DNA of 62,802 bases from Gnetum montanum (Eukaryota > Streptophyta > Gnetopsida > Gnetales > Gnetaceae), in NCBI GenBank assembly GCA_015680685.1, contig MNCI01025588.1, positions 753,189 to 815,990 on the forward strand, read 5' to 3'. Under the pieces are notes generated by a model. That model searched no databases. It had not been told where the DNA came from and saw nothing but the letters and a program-made list of their open reading frames with translations. Of the stretch, positions 59,700 to 62,802 are shown one piece after another. The position numbers and the translations under genes were made by a program. Every line of letters starts with the position of its first letter. Position 1 is the stretch's first letter.

Positions 59700-60520
59700 T
59701 TGTTCAGGAGCAAGGGCGACATTGATAATTACAGGCTTGCCATTTTGTAAGAATGGATACTCTAAGTGAGCTGGTAAAGAATTTAGCTCAAGGGGCTCTT
59801 GTTTAAAGCTCTTAGGGATTTTTAGTGTTCCCCAGTCATCTTGGTCATCAACAGTGGGAATCTGTTTATGAATCTCCTCCATCTCATCCATGCTGTCAAC
59901 ATAGGCTTGCACTAGCCCCTCAAATGATTCCATGCACAACGTGCTGCTATTAGGATCAGCTGTCAGCCACTGGGTGCCCTCTTCGTTATTGGCTACTACG
60001 TACAAGCACTGTTGAATAGGTGATTCCTTGGTACACCAACTGCATGCCTGAATGGATATTCGCTTAGCGGACCATAACTGCTGCACATAGTTGCATCCTG
60101 AGTCATTGTACGCGATGCATAGAACTCTTTTCTTCTCGATCTTCCTGAAAGGATTTTCCTTTGAAATTTCCAAGGACAGATCTTGGAGTCCTAGTCGTGC
60201 ATCCAACGTGCTTAGCCAGGCTCTTCCCATGATGATTGGGAAGTTCCCCTTACAGTTCTTGACACGAATGACTAGGAAATCAGCAGGATAGGACCACCCA
60301 CAAACGGTGGTCACAATGTCCTCCACCAAACCCAAAGGAATGGTGATGGACTGATATGCTAACTAGAGTCGAGTGTTGCTCTTCTTTAGTGGGGGCAGGT
60401 TCTAGTTCTTGTACATGTCATGAGAGATTAAATTGACCCCTGACCCTAAGTCCAGAAGAGCTTTGCACGGCTCATTTCCAGCCACCTGAAGATATATGAG
60501 GGGGCTTCCCGGATCTGTCA
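59700..60520 (-). pseudogene. Protease and linker of element E
   Basis: Active-site region near 60440-60465 reads LLDLGSGVNLISHDMY; the DSG triad of retroviral-type aspartic proteases is DLG here, a one-base Ser-to-Leu change. Then CGWSYPADFLVIRVKN and FPIIMGRAWLSTLDA (60335-60180), and a linker to RT with FKQEPLELNSLPAHLEYPFL. Confidence 0.82.
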
Positions 60521-61190
60521 ATTTCCAGGGAAGAGAACCTGCTTTGATCCAGTCGATCACGGCATGTGTGAGCATGACTGTCTAGACGTTGGAGTGTGGT
60601 AGAGTGGAGGACTACTTGGGCAGTATGATGGTAGAGGCATTGGTAGGTTCAGAGGCACTGGCCATAGGCGTAGGTGAGGGTGTGTTCAGATTATTGGGCT
60701 AGAAGAAAGGACGTTTGCATTTTTTGGGTTTTGGTCCACTCGGCTGAGGTGCCGATTGTAAGTAAACAACCCTCATATCGTTTCTGTGTTGTGGCTGTGG
60801 CTGTATTTCTCCTTGCATTGATGGAGCAGGTGGCAACTAAGAGGGATGGTGTGGAGGAATGGTAGAAGAAGGTGATGGAGGATAGAAGAGATGTGGATTT
60901 GTCCCCTTGGGTGATGGAGATGGATGTCTAAAATATTTAGGGGGATGGTAGTAACTAGGAAAGGCTACATGACTGGAAGAGTCTCTTGGAGAGACCGGTT
61001 GTTGAACATAGTACCCATAAGGATCTGACTACTTGTAAGGGTATTGCTGCCTTGGAGGTGGCATCCCCCATGCTTGTGGTTGCTGCCACTGTTGGAAGTA
61101 TTCATACGGTTGCGGGGGTGTTCCACTTGGATAATATCCTTACTACTGCTAGTGGAATCGCCTGGGGTTGCCTTGTGGATAAGGCAACCT

Positions 61191-62802
61191 TCAGGGTGTG
61201 TGCCGTTGTGCCAAACGAGGGTTCAAGGCATAAACCCCAGACTCCTGAAGGTGTGACACCATAGGACAACATCCCTTAGGATGCTCATATTGGCATACGC
61301 CACATTCATTGTCCTCCTCGGTGTCAGAGTCTACAACCTGCTCTGCTACAACAACTTTTCCCTTACCCTTATGTAGGGCACGTTCAGCTCCCTTCTTCCT
61401 GTGCCAATCACGGTCGCTACCTTGTTCTTTGAACTCTTCTGCAATTTTTAATACACTTTTGAATTTCTTGTCCAAAGAGTCCCACATTTTATCCACCTTT
61501 GCCAATATTTTAGATGCAAACTTTTGTAACAGCAAAGTCTTTTGATTCACCGCTACTTCCAGAGGTGACTTGTCCTCCTCATCACAAAATCGGACCTCCC
61601 TCTTCTTGAGGGAAGGGTCCTGGTTGAATTCTTCTACACTCTCCTTTTTTCTGAGTTCTCCTTCCTCTTTGGCCACCTAATCAATGAGGTGCTAAAACTG
61701 ATGGGCCCTTAGCTCTGATAGTCGTCCCTTGGCGTACACACCAAGGGTCTTTCACGTTTCAAAATGGAGCCCATCAATAATGTGGCGAAGCTGTGCCCAC
61801 TGAGAGTAACCATGACCAGGGCATCGATGCAATAGTGAGTAATACTTGCTCATGGTAGCATCCAAGGGTTCATGATTCCCTTGTTTCCAACCTTGGATCT
61901 GTCATCTTAGATTTTCCACTCTAGAGTACATTTGATATTTCTCATTAAAGATTTCAAGCATCATACTCCATCTTCTGATTGATTCCGGCTCCAAGGACTG
62001 GTACCAACTTTCAGCTTCTTTGTTGAGTGTGCGAGGGAACAACTTCAACTGTTGCCAATCATTATCAATGTTTTGCAGGGTGCAGGCGTCATGGAACGCT
62101 TGCAGGTGGGTCTGTGGATCACAGTTGTATCCCCCTTCAAATCTGAGGATGTTGTTCATATCAACATGCTTGATCCGACTATCCTTCATGTGCTTGCTTG
62201 GAATGTGAACTGCCTCTGCAATTTGGAGCATGCTTCAAGTAGCTAACAATGACTTGTCTGAATCATAGTCCTGTTGGAGACTATGATGTCTGTGATAATT
62301 TTGGCTACCCCTTCTTTCATGTTGGCGAGGGTCACACGATTGGTCACGTAATTTCTCACGTTGCCCCCTTCGAACCTATTTATCACCATCCTTTCTCTCC
62401 AGCCTTCCCCTGTTACGCTCAGAGCCTGAGCTGGATGAAGGTGCAGGAGAGGGGGAGGATGGAGAAGAAGGAGAGGCATCACCACCGCTCCGGCGTCGAT
62501 CTCCCCATCTACCCTGGTGGTGGCTGCGGTCATCTCCTCCAGCTTTGTTACATGACCTTCCATCCCCTTGAGGATTGTGGTCACTTGGAGATTTGTTCTG
62601 AATGACTGACTGGAGGATCTGCGGCCCTAGGTGAAGTTCGGTCGAATGGGTATCATGAAATATGGGATCCCCATTGTCTTGTGGCCCTTGAGAGAATAAG
62701 GGGTTACTGAAATGTTTTCCCTTCTGTTGTTCATATCTCTCAGCCTGCTGCTGATCTCTTGTCCATTGAGCCTCCATAGGATGATAGTCTCGGTAGTTAT
62801 GG
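61191..62802 (-). pseudogene. gag domain of element E
   Basis: From the edge: Gln-rich start, then a Ser/Pro-rich basic stretch (SPSSPSSPSPAPSSSSGSER near 62410-62470). Capsid-type segment 62231-61902 with MNNILRFEGGYN, LKLFPRTLNKEAESWYQSL and MMLEIFNEKYQMY. Charged spacer 61676-61330. Knuckle CGVCQYEHPKGCC near 61265-61303, spacing C-x2-C-x3-H-x3-C rather than C-x2-C-x4-H-x4-C. Gag packages RNA. About five stops. Confidence 0.85.

Larger units (their letters stand above)
50852..62802 (-). mobile_element. Ty3/gypsy Athila-like LTR retrotransposon E, right edge outside window
   Basis: Minus strand. Left end is the 3' LTR (TGATGA at 51773 to the terminus at 50852), preceded in element sense by the polypurine tract. 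ORF3, spacer and gag-pol follow toward the right edge; the gag start, primer site and 5' LTR are beyond it. Best preserved of the elements: gag-pol and ORF3 each keep one frame throughout. Still dead: stops throughout, protease and integrase active-site changes. Confidence 0.93.
56868..62802 (-). pseudogene. gag-pol of element E, one frame, 5' end outside window
   Basis: All recognisable domains from the right edge down to TAA (56868-56870) lie in one frame over 5.9 kb: gag, protease, RT, RNase H and integrase, the arrangement of plant Ty3/gypsy elements that make one polyprotein. Lesions are stop codons, many at former Gln (TAG/TAA), Trp or Arg (TGA) codons; I found no frameshift. The last codons read SHGGDTHPC, a C-terminus shared in part with A and C. 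Confidence 0.88.

Noticed and set aside
56868-62802. Alternative genetic code or programmed readthrough of the many TAG codons
   Set aside because: TAG, TAA and TGA are all used, positions differ between copies, and host exons here read normally; deamination is simpler.

Overview
This is a nuclear window from a seed plant. It is dominated by old, nested LTR retrotransposons of one Ty3/gypsy lineage (Athila-like: tRNA-Asp-type primer site, gag-pol in one frame, an extra third ORF after integrase), with L1-type LINE and tRNA-derived SINE remnants and a few decayed host gene pieces. Long introns and heavily decayed, rarely purged repeats suggest a large-genome plant, possibly a gymnosperm; that is an inference. 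No intact protein-coding gene was found.

Layout. 1-414: minus-strand LTR piece (F). 640-1452: old plus-strand LTR and gag-leader remnant (G). 1453-1821 plus 12863-13375: one minus-strand LTR of element B, split by plus-strand element A (1822-12862). 13376-15990: the B third ORF, truncated. 16881-18100 plus 31383-33205: one minus-strand LINE split by plus-strand element C (18101-31382). 33270-33920: a degenerate short-period repeat. 35914-36795: an unidentified decayed reading frame. 37871-46234: a multi-exon pseudogene of a plant PrmA-like (ribosomal protein L11 methyltransferase) gene, with SINEs and a LINE in its introns and a perfect 214-bp tandem duplication of its last exon. 46781-47414: a germin-like fragment (minus) and the last exon of a papain-type cysteine protease (plus). 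48202-48296: a long near-perfect foldback. 50852-62802: minus-strand element E, the best preserved, running off the right edge.

How the parts relate. A, C and E share one plan: LTR with a block of short, often palindromic words ahead of a TATA box; a degenerate tRNA-Asp primer site; gag with a compact CCHC-like knuckle; protease, reverse transcriptase, RNase H and integrase; a spacer; then ORF3 (plant-transposon-protein-like segment plus long coiled coil); a G-rich polypurine tract; and the 3' LTR. None can move by itself, since catalytic residues are altered and stop codons are many.

The most interesting signal is in the pol-ORF3 spacer of C and E. A second block of the same type of words found in each element's own LTR promoter stands before an internal TATA box. 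About 140-155 bases further on there is a conserved splice donor, then a short intron whose acceptor lies directly against the ORF3 ATG. This looks like a dedicated internal promoter and spliced leader for ORF3. In E, gag-pol and ORF3 have decayed by nonsense changes with no net frameshift, as expected from deamination of methylated cytosines.
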